Assembly (NCBI RefSeq): GCF_040182365.1
Contig: NZ_CP144460.1
Span: 2,604,001-2,668,000 of the forward strand
Reading direction: 5' to 3'
Length of the DNA stretch: 64,000 nucleotides
Source of the DNA: Xanthomonas sp. 10-10
Lineage (GTDB): Bacteria; Pseudomonadota; Gammaproteobacteria; Xanthomonadales; Xanthomonadaceae
Shown: in pieces, positions 9,038 through 17,762 of the stretch
Layout of the letters: every line of letters begins with the position of its first letter
Numbering within the stretch: the first letter of the stretch is position 1
The notes under the pieces: generated by a model
What the model saw: only the letters and a program-made list of their open reading frames with translations
Database searches by the model: none
What the model was told of the DNA's origin: nothing
Made by a program: the position numbers and the translations under genes

Positions 9038-9343
9038 TTACGTATCGCCCCCGTCGGTTTGCGCGGGTGGCGGCGATGGCGCTTGCGGTGCATCCGTCGA
9101 TGTGCGTTTGCCTGCGGGCAGATGCCCAAACATATGCGGCTTGACCTGATGGCCGATCCACGAGGCTTCGGCCTGGCTGCGCGTTGTCAGCTGGCGTACA
9201 AGAGGCGGCAATTGCTCACCGATCAGGATGCCAAGCAAACCGACCAACGCAATGACCGGTGGCGCTGGCGAGCGCACGTTGAGCAGACTGTAGATCACGC
9301 CGACCAGCAGGCCGGCGCCGAGCGAGAGCAAATAGGGCTTCAT
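9038..9343 (-). CDS. XapX domain (DUF1427-like) small membrane protein
   Basis: 101 residues. The N-terminal ~55 residues (MKPYLLSLGAGLLVGVIYSLLNVRSPAPPVIALVGLLGILIGEQL) form two membrane helices separated by the N-V-R-S-P-A-P-P signature that defines XapX proteins, known near xanthosine permease genes but of unknown function. The tail (THR/PRO/ALA-rich) is probably cytosolic and disordered. The start at 9343 follows CAGGAGA. Encoded alone. Confidence 0.75.
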   Translation of the reverse strand: MKPYLLSLGAGLLVGVIYSLLNVRSPAPPVIALVGLLGILIGEQLPPLVRQLTTRSQAEASWIGHQVKPHMFGHLPAGKRTSTDAPQAPSPPPAQTDGGDT

Positions 9344-9811
9344 CGTGCGACTCTCCTGTTTGAAACACGCTTCGCGCACATCTGCAGTCGATGACGTGTT
9401 CGAATCGCCGCCAGCCAACTTGCCTGGTCGCGATGCGAGCGCAGTGCACCGGCCGCGAGCGTCCCGCTCTGGCCCGGCAACTCAGACATCGTCATGGACG
9501 CGACCTCTCTGGATAGGGAATCGCTGGGTCATGGCGTCGCGTGGCGCCAGCGGTGCCGTCCATGCTGGACGTATCGCGTTCAATCAAGAACACCGCGTCG
9601 GGGCAGGGTCCGATGACTCGATCGGGGGATGCATGTGCACACGTCGCACGGCGCGTCGCCAGCATGCGTCCTGGACCGCAGGCCGGATCGGGCGACACCA
9701 CCGGCATCGCAGATCGGCACCGACACATGGCAGGAAATGACGCAACAGCGGCATTGTTGCCGCAGGGTGGCGGGCGAAGAATGCCCGCACTCCACCCATC
9801 TACGGCAGCAC
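9344..9811. other. Intergenic stretch
   Basis: 468 bases between the divergent XapX and DJ-1 lipoprotein genes. It must contain both promoters. Open frames here are continuations or shadows without ribosome sites; nothing else was recognised. Confidence 0.4.
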
Positions 9812-10978
9812 ATGGCAACCGGCACCTTCTCTGGATTGGTTCGGCACACCGCGTTGGCTGCATGCGTGGTACTAGCCGGGTGCGCTGGGCCGCCATCGAA
9901 GGCGACGCCACCTGCAGCCGGGACATCGAGAGCGTCACCCACAGAAGATATGTCGATCCCCGCCTATCGGGCGCGTCCCAACCGCTCGCGCGCAGTGATT
10001 GCGGTGGTGGGAGAGAACGCAGGCGTGGAAATCAGCGATTTCCTGGTGCCTTTCGCGATCCTGTCCCGCGCTGGCACGATGGACGTATCGGCGGTGACGC
10101 TCGACGCGGGGCCGCTTTCCACATTCACCGATCTTGGCAGGCCCGGGTTCCGGATCGCGACCGATACCACGGTGGCGCAATTCGATGCGACCCATCCACT
10201 GGGCGCCGACTACATCATCGTGCCGGCGCAGGCATCCACGCCGCGCCTGCTTGCGTGGCTGAAGCGGCAGTCCCGGCAGGGCGCCACGATCGTCACCATC
10301 TGCAACGGCGCCCTGGTCGCCGCGCAGATAGGGATGTTCGATGGGCGGCGCGCCACCGCGCATTGGTCGACCGGCGCGGCGCGGACACGGCAATATCCGG
10401 CGATACGCTGGACGCCGAATCGACGCTATGTTGCCGATGGAAACTGGATATCGACCGCTGGCGTCAGCGCCGCCATCCCCGCGTCCATCGCGCTCGTGGA
10501 GGCCATCAGCGGGCCTGAGACGGCGCGGAACGTCGCCCAGGGCGTCGGTGCCGTGGCGTGGTCGGCGCAGCATGACAGCGATGTCTTTTCGCCGCGGTTG
10601 GGCACGACGGCGGTGCCACTGGCAAAAGTGCTCTACACCAACCCTTGGTTGCACGGCCGCGACCAGGTCGACGTACTGGGCAGGGCGGGAATCGATGAGG
10701 GTGCCCTTGCGTTGACGATCGATGCGTACTCAACGACGGGCCGCAGCCAGGCCTCACTCGTGTCTGCCACTGGCGAGCCGTTTGTGACACGTCACGGACT
10801 GCGCATCCTGCCCGATCGGGCGCTTAAGGCGGGGACTGCCGCTCCGCTGCTGATCGCTGCCGATCTGGCGCCGGTGGCGGCGCTGGACACTGCGCTCGAT
10901 GGCATCATGCAGCGATACGGTCGTGCGACGGCCAGGGGCGTCGCGCTGGCGTTCGAATATCCCGATTTCCCGCATTGA
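9812..10978 (+). CDS. Secreted DJ-1/PfpI-domain lipoprotein
   Basis: 388 residues. The start at 9812 gives a lipoprotein signal peptide with lipobox VLAGC (Cys24). From about residue 60 a DJ-1/PfpI (glutamine-amidotransferase-like) fold follows, with the nucleophile-elbow sequence TICNGALVAA (Cys164) and the stretch GRRATAHWSTG, as in GlxA-type regulators. The C-terminal ~150 residues (after PRLGTTAVPLAKVLYTNPW) are not a DNA-binding domain and remain unassigned. It lies 15 bases before a GlxA regulator whose N-terminal domain is a clear paralogue, so both probably respond to, or act on, the same small molecule. Membrane-anchored DJ-1 proteins are uncommon. Confidence 0.75.
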   Translation: MATGTFSGLVRHTALAACVVLAGCAGPPSKATPPAAGTSRASPTEDMSIPAYRARPNRSRAVIAVVGENAGVEISDFLVPFAILSRAGTMDVSAVTLDAGPLSTFTDLGRPGFRIATDTTVAQFDATHPLGADYIIVPAQASTPRLLAWLKRQSRQGATIVTICNGALVAAQIGMFDGRRATAHWSTGAARTRQYPAIRWTPNRRYVADGNWISTAGVSAAIPASIALVEAISGPETARNVAQGVGAVAWSAQHDSDVFSPRLGTTAVPLAKVLYTNPWLHGRDQVDVLGRAGIDEGALALTIDAYSTTGRSQASLVSATGEPFVTRHGLRILPDRALKAGTAAPLLIAADLAPVAALDTALDGIMQRYGRATARGVALAFEYPDFPH

Positions 10979-10993
10979 CTGCACAAGGCGTCC

Positions 10994-11992
10994 ATGTCCG
11001 ACTCTTCCCCATCGCGTCACGTTGTGCTGCTCGCCCACGACCAGATGAACGTGCTCGATCTCACCGGGCCGGTCCAGGCGCTGCACACCGCCAATCAGTG
11101 CCGGCCGCTGGCCGACGGGAGACTGCGCTACACGATGACCGTCGCATCCGAGCACGGCGGCCTGGTGACCACCAGCGCCGGGCTGCAGATCGTCTCTGTG
11201 GCATTGGCCAGCCTGGAGAACACCCCGATCGATACGCTGATGGCACCCGGCGGGTGCCGCGGTGACGTGTACCAAGCCTCTGCAGGTCTGGTGGCGTGGG
11301 TGGCGGCGCGTGGCCCGACCGTGCGCCGGTTGTGCTCGATCTGCACGGGTGCGTTCCTGCTGGCCGCTGCTGGGCAGCTGGAAGGGCGGCGCGCCGCAAC
11401 GCACTGGGACTGGGCAGCGCGGCTATCGAATCTGCATCCTGGCGTACAGGTCGATGCCGACCGAATTTTCGTTCGCGACGGTAACGTGTGGTCCTCGGCA
11501 GGTGTCACGGCCGGGATCGACCTGACGCTTGCATTGATCGAGGACGATCACGGACACCGGCTTGCCATCGATGTGGCCAGACAGCTGGTCGTGTTCGTCA
11601 AGCGCTCGGGCGGGCAGTCGCAGTTCAGTGCGCCGCTGTCGGCGCAGGCCAGCACCGGCGGCGATTTCGCAGAATTGCACGGCTGGATGGCGGCCCATCT
11701 GCATGAGGATCTGCGGGTGGACGTGCTGGCCGGCCGCATGAACATGTCGCCGCGCACCTTCGCTCGCGTCTACCGCAGCAAGTGTGGCGTCACGCCGGCC
11801 AAGGCAGTGGAAACGCTGCGTCTGGAGGCCGCGCGTCGCCTGCTGGAGTCCGGCACGTTGCCGATCAAGCGCATTGCGGCGCTGACCGGTCTGTCCGACG
11901 AACAGACCCTGCGTCGTGCCTTCGTGCGCTTGCTGGGTGTGGCACCGGGCGATTACCGCGAGCGCTTCCGCAGCTCCGTCCCATCGGCTTGA
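10994..11992 (+). CDS. GlxA family transcriptional regulator (DJ-1 + AraC HTH)
   Basis: 332 residues. The N-terminal DJ-1/PfpI domain shows HVVLLAHDQMNVLDLTGPVQAL, CSICTGAFLLAAAGQLEGRRAATHW and SSAGVTAGIDL. The C-terminal AraC/XylS domain has two helix-turn-helices (VDVLAGRMNMSPRTFARVYRSK and IKRIAALTGLSDEQTLRRAFVRLLG). GlxA-type proteins are activators of catabolic or stress genes and their DJ-1 domain senses a ligand. Cotranscription with the upstream DJ-1 lipoprotein is likely (15-base gap). Confidence 0.85.
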   Translation: MSDSSPSRHVVLLAHDQMNVLDLTGPVQALHTANQCRPLADGRLRYTMTVASEHGGLVTTSAGLQIVSVALASLENTPIDTLMAPGGCRGDVYQASAGLVAWVAARGPTVRRLCSICTGAFLLAAAGQLEGRRAATHWDWAARLSNLHPGVQVDADRIFVRDGNVWSSAGVTAGIDLTLALIEDDHGHRLAIDVARQLVVFVKRSGGQSQFSAPLSAQASTGGDFAELHGWMAAHLHEDLRVDVLAGRMNMSPRTFARVYRSKCGVTPAKAVETLRLEAARRLLESGTLPIKRIAALTGLSDEQTLRRAFVRLLGVAPGDYRERFRSSVPSA

Positions 11993-12035
11993 GAGCCGAA
12001 GGCGGCGGCGCCATCGCTGGTGCGGTGTGGTGCAT

Positions 12036-12715
12036 CTAGCGCGATGCCGTTGCGGGAGGTTTGGCCGCATTCGGCGCGTGGCCAAACAAGGCTTTGAATG
12101 CGCGGCTGAAGCCAGCTTCGGAATCGTATCCGACACGGCGTGCTGCATCGCCAACGCTGATGCCACCGGAGCGGATCAGTTCGTCGGCCACCGTCAGCCT
12201 CCAACGTGCGATGTAGCGCATTGGTGGCTCGCCCGCGATCTCGGCGAACTGCGCGGCAAATGCCGACCGCGACATGCCCGCGCAACGGGCGAGGTCATCC
12301 ACGCTCCAGCGGCGGTAGGCATCGGCATGGATAGCCGCGAGCGCACGGCCGATACGAGCGCTTGCCGGGCTGCCCAGCCAGCGTGCGTGCAGCGGCTCCA
12401 ATTCGGCCCAACTGCGCAGCACGCGGATGACCATCAAGTCGATGATCCGCGACACCATCAGCGTCGCACCGGCCTGCGCGTGGCGCGCTTCGACCATCAG
12501 AGTGCGAGAGTTGCGCCAGCCATTCCGGTACCCGACCGGCATCTTGGGGAATGCGAATGACCTCGGGCAGGGCATGCATGATGGGCGGGAGAGGCCGGCG
12601 CTCGTAGCGGAACATGGCACCGATGATGTGTGCGTTTTCCTCGTCGCTGCCGTGGCGCACCCGCAGTGCGTCGCGGTCGAACGCAGCAGCGTCGAATGTC
12701 GACGACTGGGGTCAA
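12036..12715 (-). pseudogene. Frameshifted, 5'-truncated AraC family regulator (cupin_6 type)
   Basis: The C-terminal part (about 12036-12510) encodes an intact AraC DNA-binding domain: WSVDDLARCAGMSRSAFAAQFAEIAGEPPMRYIARWR and ISVGDAARRVGYDSEAGFSRAFKALFG. Upstream the frame changes. A different minus frame (about 12505-12715) encodes the matching sensor-domain end, HGSDEENAHIIGAMFRYERR then IMHALPEVIRIPQDAG and PEWLAQL. The join lies near 12505-12512. Before 12715 that frame meets a stop and the N-terminal cupin domain is missing. I infer a decayed gene. It is convergent with the GlxA regulator. Confidence 0.7.
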
Positions 12716-13086
12716 GAACGGCCGAGTCCGGTTCCATCGTCTGACGCAATCGCCGTTGCAACGCTGTGGTCACTGTTTAGTTCATGCTCGCATCGATCAC
12801 TCAGGTCGACCGCCAGTTGGCCCCGCAGCTCGCCTTGCTGGATCGGGCAGCATCTTTTGTGGCGAGCTCATACGCACAACTTGTCTCTGGAAGCGGGCCA
12901 TGAACCAGAGGCTTCTCGCGCGCCGACATGCGAGCGCTGCGATTCGGCCGGAAGGTCGGTGCAGATGCATTGGTGCCGATCCCGGTCGGGGCCGCGTCGC
13001 ACACGGTGGAGTCAACGTGCCCTGCACGTGAGGGAATTGGATATCTGACTCACTTGGGATTGACGAACCATCGTCTAGGTTGGCTT
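12716..13086. other. Intergenic stretch upstream of the acyl-CoA dehydrogenase-like cassette
   Basis: 371 bases between the decayed AraC gene and the gene starting at 13087. It should hold the promoter of the four-gene cassette and whatever is left of the regulator's 5' end, but no motif is clear enough to name. Confidence 0.35.
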
Positions 13087-14088
13087 ATGTATCAATCAGC
13101 CTTGGCCCGGGATGATCTGCCGGGCATCTCCTCGACCTCTTCGAATTCCGCGCTCGCGCAACGCGTGCATGCGCAATTGCGCTCGATTCCGCAACTACCA
13201 AATCCCGGTGCAGGAAATACGCGCGCACGTTGGCTGGCATTGAGCAAGCTGGGTGCCGAGAGCTTGCCGCTTGCCAAGGTGCTGGAAGCGCATTACGACG
13301 CGTTGTCCATCTTTTCCGAGGCCGGTCAGCCGTTGCCTTCGAATGGAGCTGTCTGGGCAGTGTGGGCAGCAGGGGGGCCGCACGACACCGCGACGTACGA
13401 AGCGGACTCGTGCACTGTATCTGGTATCAAACCGTGGTGCAGCGCCGACTTGGACGTGGTGACGCATGCATTGGTGACTGTCGGCAGCGGCGATCAGCAT
13501 CCGCTTGCCGCGGTGACACTCACGCGCCCCCACTTTGCGCTGGACGCTAGTCAGTGGCACGGCCCCGGCATGGTCGGCATTCCGACCGGCAGCGGCCATT
13601 TTGCAGGTGCGCCGGCAAGGTTGCTGGGTGAGCCGGACTTCTACCTGCAGCGGCCGGGCTTTTGGCACGGCGGGGCGGGCATCGCTGCCTGCTGGTATGG
13701 CGCCGCCACGGCCATTGCCGAGCAGGTCCGCCGTTCGCCAAGGGCAATGCACAATCCTTTTTCCGCAGCACACCTGGGCGCCATCGACGAGCAGCTGACG
13801 GGCGCGCGACTGATGCTGCAGGACCTGGCGGATACGATCGACAACGCTCCAGCCGAAAGCCATCGGTTCGCAGTTACTCGCTTGCGTAGCTTGATGGACC
13901 GCGTCTGCCGGGACGTGATCGAACGCGCTGCATTGGCATTGGGGCCCGTATCGTTGTGTTGCGATGCCGAGCATGCGCAACGGTGTGCAGACCTGGCCGC
14001 CTTCATCCGCCAATCCCACGGCGAGAAGGACGAGCAGTGGCTCGGTGAACAGCTGCACGCGCGCGAGGGCAATCCATGGCTGCCGTGA
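13087..14088 (+). CDS. Acyl-CoA dehydrogenase-like flavoprotein
   Basis: 333 residues starting MYQSALARDDLPG. The middle resembles the acyl-CoA dehydrogenase beta domain (GAVWAVWAAGG, then SGIKPWCSADLDVVTHALVTV, then WHGPGMVGIPTGSGHFAGAPARLLG). The C-terminal half is an all-helical domain (IGACWYGAATAIAEQVR-like IAACWYGAATAIAEQ, HLGAIDEQLTGARLMLQDLAD). It is shorter than usual (about 380), mostly at the N-terminal helical domain, and I cannot see the catalytic base. It could therefore be an oxidase or a non-canonical member. It overlaps the PIG-L gene by 13 bases and heads a tightly coupled cassette. Confidence 0.7.
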   Translation: MYQSALARDDLPGISSTSSNSALAQRVHAQLRSIPQLPNPGAGNTRARWLALSKLGAESLPLAKVLEAHYDALSIFSEAGQPLPSNGAVWAVWAAGGPHDTATYEADSCTVSGIKPWCSADLDVVTHALVTVGSGDQHPLAAVTLTRPHFALDASQWHGPGMVGIPTGSGHFAGAPARLLGEPDFYLQRPGFWHGGAGIAACWYGAATAIAEQVRRSPRAMHNPFSAAHLGAIDEQLTGARLMLQDLADTIDNAPAESHRFAVTRLRSLMDRVCRDVIERAALALGPVSLCCDAEHAQRCADLAAFIRQSHGEKDEQWLGEQLHAREGNPWLP

Positions 14089-14834
14089 GAGGCGAGCACA
14101 TCGAAGGTCGAGGCGTCAGCGAAGCGCGCTGGCGCGCATCGCAGCAGTTGATTGAGCTGCCCATCACCAGCCTCGACCAGCTACTGGGCGCCGCCACACG
14201 TGTTGTAGTGATCTCTCCGCATCCGGATGACGAGGTGCTGGGATGTGGCGGTCTGCTTGCGATGGCCATTGCAGCCGGGAGGCAGGTGCTGATCGTTTCC
14301 GTCACCGACGGTGAAGCAGCCTATCCGCTGGACGACGCATGGGCACCGGCCCGGCTGGCGGCAGCGCGTCGCGACGAGTTGCGTGCTGCGCTGGCATGCC
14401 TGGGCATCGCCCCGTCCAACATCGTCAGGCTGGATGCGGGAGATGGCCAGGTGCGCGCGCGGGTCATCGCTCTCGGTGCACAGATCGCCGATCTCCTGCA
14501 ACCCGGCGATGCGGTGCTCGTTACGTATGCGCGCGACGGCCACCCCGACCACGAAGCGTGTGCAGATGCCGCGAGCAACGCAGCTGCACGCTGCGGAGCG
14601 CAGTTGATCCAGTTCCCGGTGTGGGCGTGGCATTGGGACAACCCGGACCAGAGTCAGATGCTGTCAGCGGCCACGCGTCTTCAGCTTGCGCCCGCTGCAC
14701 ACGCTGCAAAGGTGCAGGCAATGGCAGCGTTCAAGACGCAGACCGGCCGCGTCACGCCCGCGCTGGCCAACCCCATCCTTCCCGATTGGGCGCTGGCCAG
14801 GTTTCAGCGCGACTTTGAGGTCTATCTCCCATGA
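14076..14834 (+). CDS. PIG-L/LmbE family N-deacetylase
   Basis: 252 residues. The zinc-site motif HPDDE sits at residues 49-53 (VVVISPHPDDEVLGCGG) and the second metal ligand motif HPDHE at 156-160 (YARDGHPDHEACADAA). These are the signatures of zinc-dependent deacetylases that remove an N-acetyl group from GlcNAc-type or related substrates. The ATG at 14076 lies inside the upstream gene, and the 3' end overlaps the methyltransferase start by 4 bases, so translation is coupled across the cassette. Confidence 0.9.
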   Translation: MAAVRGEHIEGRGVSEARWRASQQLIELPITSLDQLLGAATRVVVISPHPDDEVLGCGGLLAMAIAAGRQVLIVSVTDGEAAYPLDDAWAPARLAAARRDELRAALACLGIAPSNIVRLDAGDGQVRARVIALGAQIADLLQPGDAVLVTYARDGHPDHEACADAASNAAARCGAQLIQFPVWAWHWDNPDQSQMLSAATRLQLAPAAHAAKVQAMAAFKTQTGRVTPALANPILPDWALARFQRDFEVYLP

Positions 14835-15433
14835 ACGCCCAGGCCAACGCAGAATATTTCGACAGCATCTACCAACGGCACGATCCTTTCGGTTACGGGA
14901 CGCGTTGGTACGAAAAACGCAAACGCGACATTCTGCTGGCAACGCTGCCTCGGATGGGATTTGCACGTGGATGGGAACTGGGATGTTCCAACGGCGAGGC
15001 CACACGCGGGCTCGCCGCCCGCTGCGAGCGTTTGCTGGCGACCGACATGTCGGAAGCTGCGGTGGAACAAGCCAGACAGCGCGTGGGTGAGCGAAGCAAC
15101 GTGGAGATCGTGCAAGCCTGCCATCCGCAGCAGTGGCCGGTGGGAAGTTTCGACCTGATCGTGCTGAGTGAGGTTGGCTACTATTTCGCCGCCGCCGATC
15201 TCGACGATCTGGTCGCGCGTCTCCAGCTGGCGCTCACGCCGGACGGATTGTTGGTGGCCTGCCACTGGAAGCATCCGTTCGAACAGGCACAACAAGATGG
15301 AATCGCGGTCCACGCCTGCATCGCCCGCTTGCTCGGCTTGCCGCTGAGTTATCGCTACGAAGACAGCGATTTCTTGTTGGAAGCTTGGACAGCGCAGCCG
15401 CTCTCGGTGGCACAGCAGGAAGGCCTGCGGTGA
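14831..15433 (+). CDS. NodS-like SAM-dependent methyltransferase
   Basis: 200 residues. Motif I is WELGCSNGEATRGLA (about residues 43-57), followed by LLATDMSEAAVEQA and FDLIVLSEVGYYF. This fits the class I methyltransferase fold and most resembles the NodS group (which N-methylates de-N-acetylated chitooligosaccharides). The start begins NAEYFDSIYQRHDPFGYGTRWYE, also typical of that group. It is coupled by ATGA to the deacetylase upstream and by GTGA to the glycosyltransferase downstream. Confidence 0.85.
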   Translation: MNAQANAEYFDSIYQRHDPFGYGTRWYEKRKRDILLATLPRMGFARGWELGCSNGEATRGLAARCERLLATDMSEAAVEQARQRVGERSNVEIVQACHPQQWPVGSFDLIVLSEVGYYFAAADLDDLVARLQLALTPDGLLVACHWKHPFEQAQQDGIAVHACIARLLGLPLSYRYEDSDFLLEAWTAQPLSVAQQEGLR

Positions 15434-16098
15434 TCGCCGTCATCATTCCCGCGCATAACGAGGCCGAGTGCATGGCCGCGTGTCTCACATCGGTCTTGCG
15501 CGCCGCCTCGCATCCCGAGCTGCAGGAGGCAGTGGAAGTGATCGTCGCGGTGGACCGCTGCACCGATGCCACCGCCGAGCTGGCGCTGGCATTCGGCGCG
15601 CGCGTGGTCGACGTCCCCACGCCAGGCGGCGTAGGCATTGCGCGCGCCGCAGCCGCATCCCAGGCAATTGCGCTGGGCGCCGACTGGTTGGCCGTCACCG
15701 ATGCCGACTCGCGTGTTCCGGCCGATTGGCTGCTGGAACAACGCAGGGCAGGCACCGGCGTGTTCTGCGGCGTGGTGGAGGTGGAAGATTGGCTGGACTA
15801 TTCCGATGAGGTACGCCGCAGATTCGAACAGAGCCAGGCGACCGGCGAAGGCCATGGGCGCATTCACGGCGCAAACCTGGGGGTGAGCACCGCGCTGTAT
15901 CAACAATGCGGCGGATTCTCCGCACTGACCTGCAGCGAAGATGTCGCGCTGGTCCACGCGCTGCAGGCAATCAAGGCGTCGATCGCGTGGTCGCCACGCT
16001 CGGTGGTGTGGACCAGTGCGCGCAGGCATGCACGTGCGCTTGGCGGGTTCTCGGATTTCCTGAAGCAGCTGGAAGTCTCGCCCTGGGTGCCTGCATAG
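15430..16098 (+). CDS. Glycosyltransferase family 2
   Basis: 222 residues, starting with GTG at 15430 that overlaps the preceding stop. The GT-A fold begins at once (VIAVIIPAHNEAECMAACLTSV), with the nucleotide-sugar site VIVAVDRCTDATAELA and the metal-binding motif DAD in WLAVTDADSRVPADW. A likely acceptor-side acid lies in SEDVALVHAL. No transmembrane segment is present, so it acts at the cytosolic face. It is the last gene of the acyl-CoA dehydrogenase/PIG-L/methyltransferase cassette. Donor and acceptor are unknown. Confidence 0.85.
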   Translation: MIAVIIPAHNEAECMAACLTSVLRAASHPELQEAVEVIVAVDRCTDATAELALAFGARVVDVPTPGGVGIARAAAASQAIALGADWLAVTDADSRVPADWLLEQRRAGTGVFCGVVEVEDWLDYSDEVRRRFEQSQATGEGHGRIHGANLGVSTALYQQCGGFSALTCSEDVALVHALQAIKASIAWSPRSVVWTSARRHARALGGFSDFLKQLEVSPWVPA

Positions 16099-16400
16099 CT
16101 GGTGACGCAGGCAGGAGGCGTTGTCTCTAAGAGGGCGATGCCGGCGGCAACGCCGCACTTCCGTGGTTTGCTCAGCGGATGCCGTCGGGCGCAACTGGCT
16201 CTGGTTGCCGTGGCGACTGCAAGGCTACTGCCTTGCCGGACAAGCGACGCGGAATGCTTCTGCGCCTTTGCATAGCCTGCGTCGAACGACGGTATTCCAC
16301 CAACCAACGCCTCCCGTTACTGACCGGCCTTCGACCTCATCTGCACGAGGCGTGGACGAAGCGTGCGCCACCATGCCGGACCGACGGATCAAGGTGTCAC
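16099..16400. other. Intergenic stretch between two cassettes
   Basis: 302 bases separating the glycosyltransferase cassette from the hydrolase/GMC/SDR cassette. It probably carries the promoter of the latter. No specific motif, gene or RNA was recognised. Confidence 0.35.
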
Positions 16401-17762
16401 ATGATCAAGCCAACGCTGTTCTTTCTGCATGCCCTCGGAGGCAGCCGGCATGCGTGGAGCAGTGTCATCGCGCAGCTAGGTGATCGCTTCGACTGTGTTG
16501 CCTTGGACATCCCGGGGTTTGGCGATGCGGCTCCGCTGGACCACTTCGACACGAATGCGCTCGTCGACTGGTTCAGCGCTGAAGTCATCAATCGACAGCC
16601 GCCATGCTGGTTCGCGATCGGGCACAGCATGGGTGGAAAGATCGCTACCTTGACGGCAGCGCGGGCGCGCGATGGTGTGGCAGGCCTGGCCGGTCTGGCA
16701 GGCATGGTGCTGGTTGCCGCCTCGCCACCGGCACCCGAACCCATGGAAGAGTCGCGACGACGCACGATGCTTGCCTGGTTCGAAACGGGTCAGCCCACAC
16801 GTGCCGAGGCCGTACAGTTCGTGGAGGCCAACTGCGCCTCGACGCTGCCTGACGGGCCCAGGGCGATGGCGATCAACGATGTCCTGCGCACCGCGCCCAG
16901 CGCATGGATTGCGTGGCTCACACACGGCAGTCGGGAAGACGTCCGCGCGCAGGCCGGATGCATTGGCGTGCCGGCAGTGATCGTCGCCGGTGACCAGGAT
17001 GGCGACCTGGGCGAGGCCGCGCAACAGCGCTTGAATGCGCCGCACTATGCGCATGCGCAGCTTGCCGTTGTGGCCGATGCCGCGCATCTGATCCCTTATG
17101 AGCAGCCGCAGGAGCTGGCGCAGTTGATCGCGGCGCATGTGGACCGCTGCGTGCAGAACTGCCTGCCCGAAGCCTTCGTTGCGCTGCTCAACTCCGAGCG
17201 CGTCGCACCGCGCATGCGGGCGACGCTGCTCGCGCGGCACGCAGGTCCGCCTGCCACGGCCGAGGGCGTGTTGAACCCGCACCAGCTGGCAGTGCTGGCA
17301 GCGGTGGTCGCACGCGTCCTGGATGGCGAAGGCGACGCGCGGCAGATTGCGCGGCGCATCGACGTGCAGCTCGCAGACGGTGCGGGCGATGGCTGGCGGC
17401 ATGCTGACCTGCCGGAAGATCGCCTGGCAATACCGCTTGGGCTGGATGCGCTCGATGCGCTGGCCGGCGGCTTTGCCGACCTGTCGGTAGACAGCCAGGA
17501 CCACTGGCTGCAGGACATTGCGCAGGCGGCGCTGGGCGACACCTCAGCGCATGGCCTGGATGCCGCCCAGCTGGCGCATTGGTTCGAGGACGTGCGTGCC
17601 GAGACGGTCCGCATCTGGACCAGCCTGCCCGCCACGATGGCAGCGCTGGGCTACGACGGGTTCGCCGTTGGCGCTGCCGGCACCGAGAGCCTGGGTTACG
17701 CAGAGACCGCAGCGGATCGGCATGAGTCCTGGCAACTCCACGCCTCCGGAGCCGACCGATGA
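16401..17762 (+). CDS. Alpha/beta hydrolase fused to gluconate 2-dehydrogenase subunit 3-like domain
   Basis: 453 residues. Residues 1-~255 are an alpha/beta hydrolase with nucleophile elbow GHSMG (Ser76), acid candidate Asp198 (VIVAGDQDGD) and His229 (VADAAHLIPYEQP). Residues ~275-450 match the small subunit (subunit 3) of membrane/periplasmic gluconate-type dehydrogenases: LNPHQLAVLAAVVARVLDG, then DALDALAGGFADLS, then WFEDVRAETVRIWTSLPATMAALGYDGFAVG and TESLGY. Subunit 3 is normally a separate exported protein; here it is fused to a hydrolase and there is no signal peptide. The 3' end overlaps the GMC gene by 4 bases, matching the usual subunit-3/flavoprotein pairing. Confidence 0.8.
   Translation: MIKPTLFFLHALGGSRHAWSSVIAQLGDRFDCVALDIPGFGDAAPLDHFDTNALVDWFSAEVINRQPPCWFAIGHSMGGKIATLTAARARDGVAGLAGLAGMVLVAASPPAPEPMEESRRRTMLAWFETGQPTRAEAVQFVEANCASTLPDGPRAMAINDVLRTAPSAWIAWLTHGSREDVRAQAGCIGVPAVIVAGDQDGDLGEAAQQRLNAPHYAHAQLAVVADAAHLIPYEQPQELAQLIAAHVDRCVQNCLPEAFVALLNSERVAPRMRATLLARHAGPPATAEGVLNPHQLAVLAAVVARVLDGEGDARQIARRIDVQLADGAGDGWRHADLPEDRLAIPLGLDALDALAGGFADLSVDSQDHWLQDIAQAALGDTSAHGLDAAQLAHWFEDVRAETVRIWTSLPATMAALGYDGFAVGAAGTESLGYAETAADRHESWQLHASGADR

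Noticed and set aside
13087..16098. True Nod-factor (nodABC) genes
   Set aside because: The deacetylase is PIG-L, not NodB-like, the GT2 is short and soluble, and no NodA is present; only the kinds of chemistry are similar.
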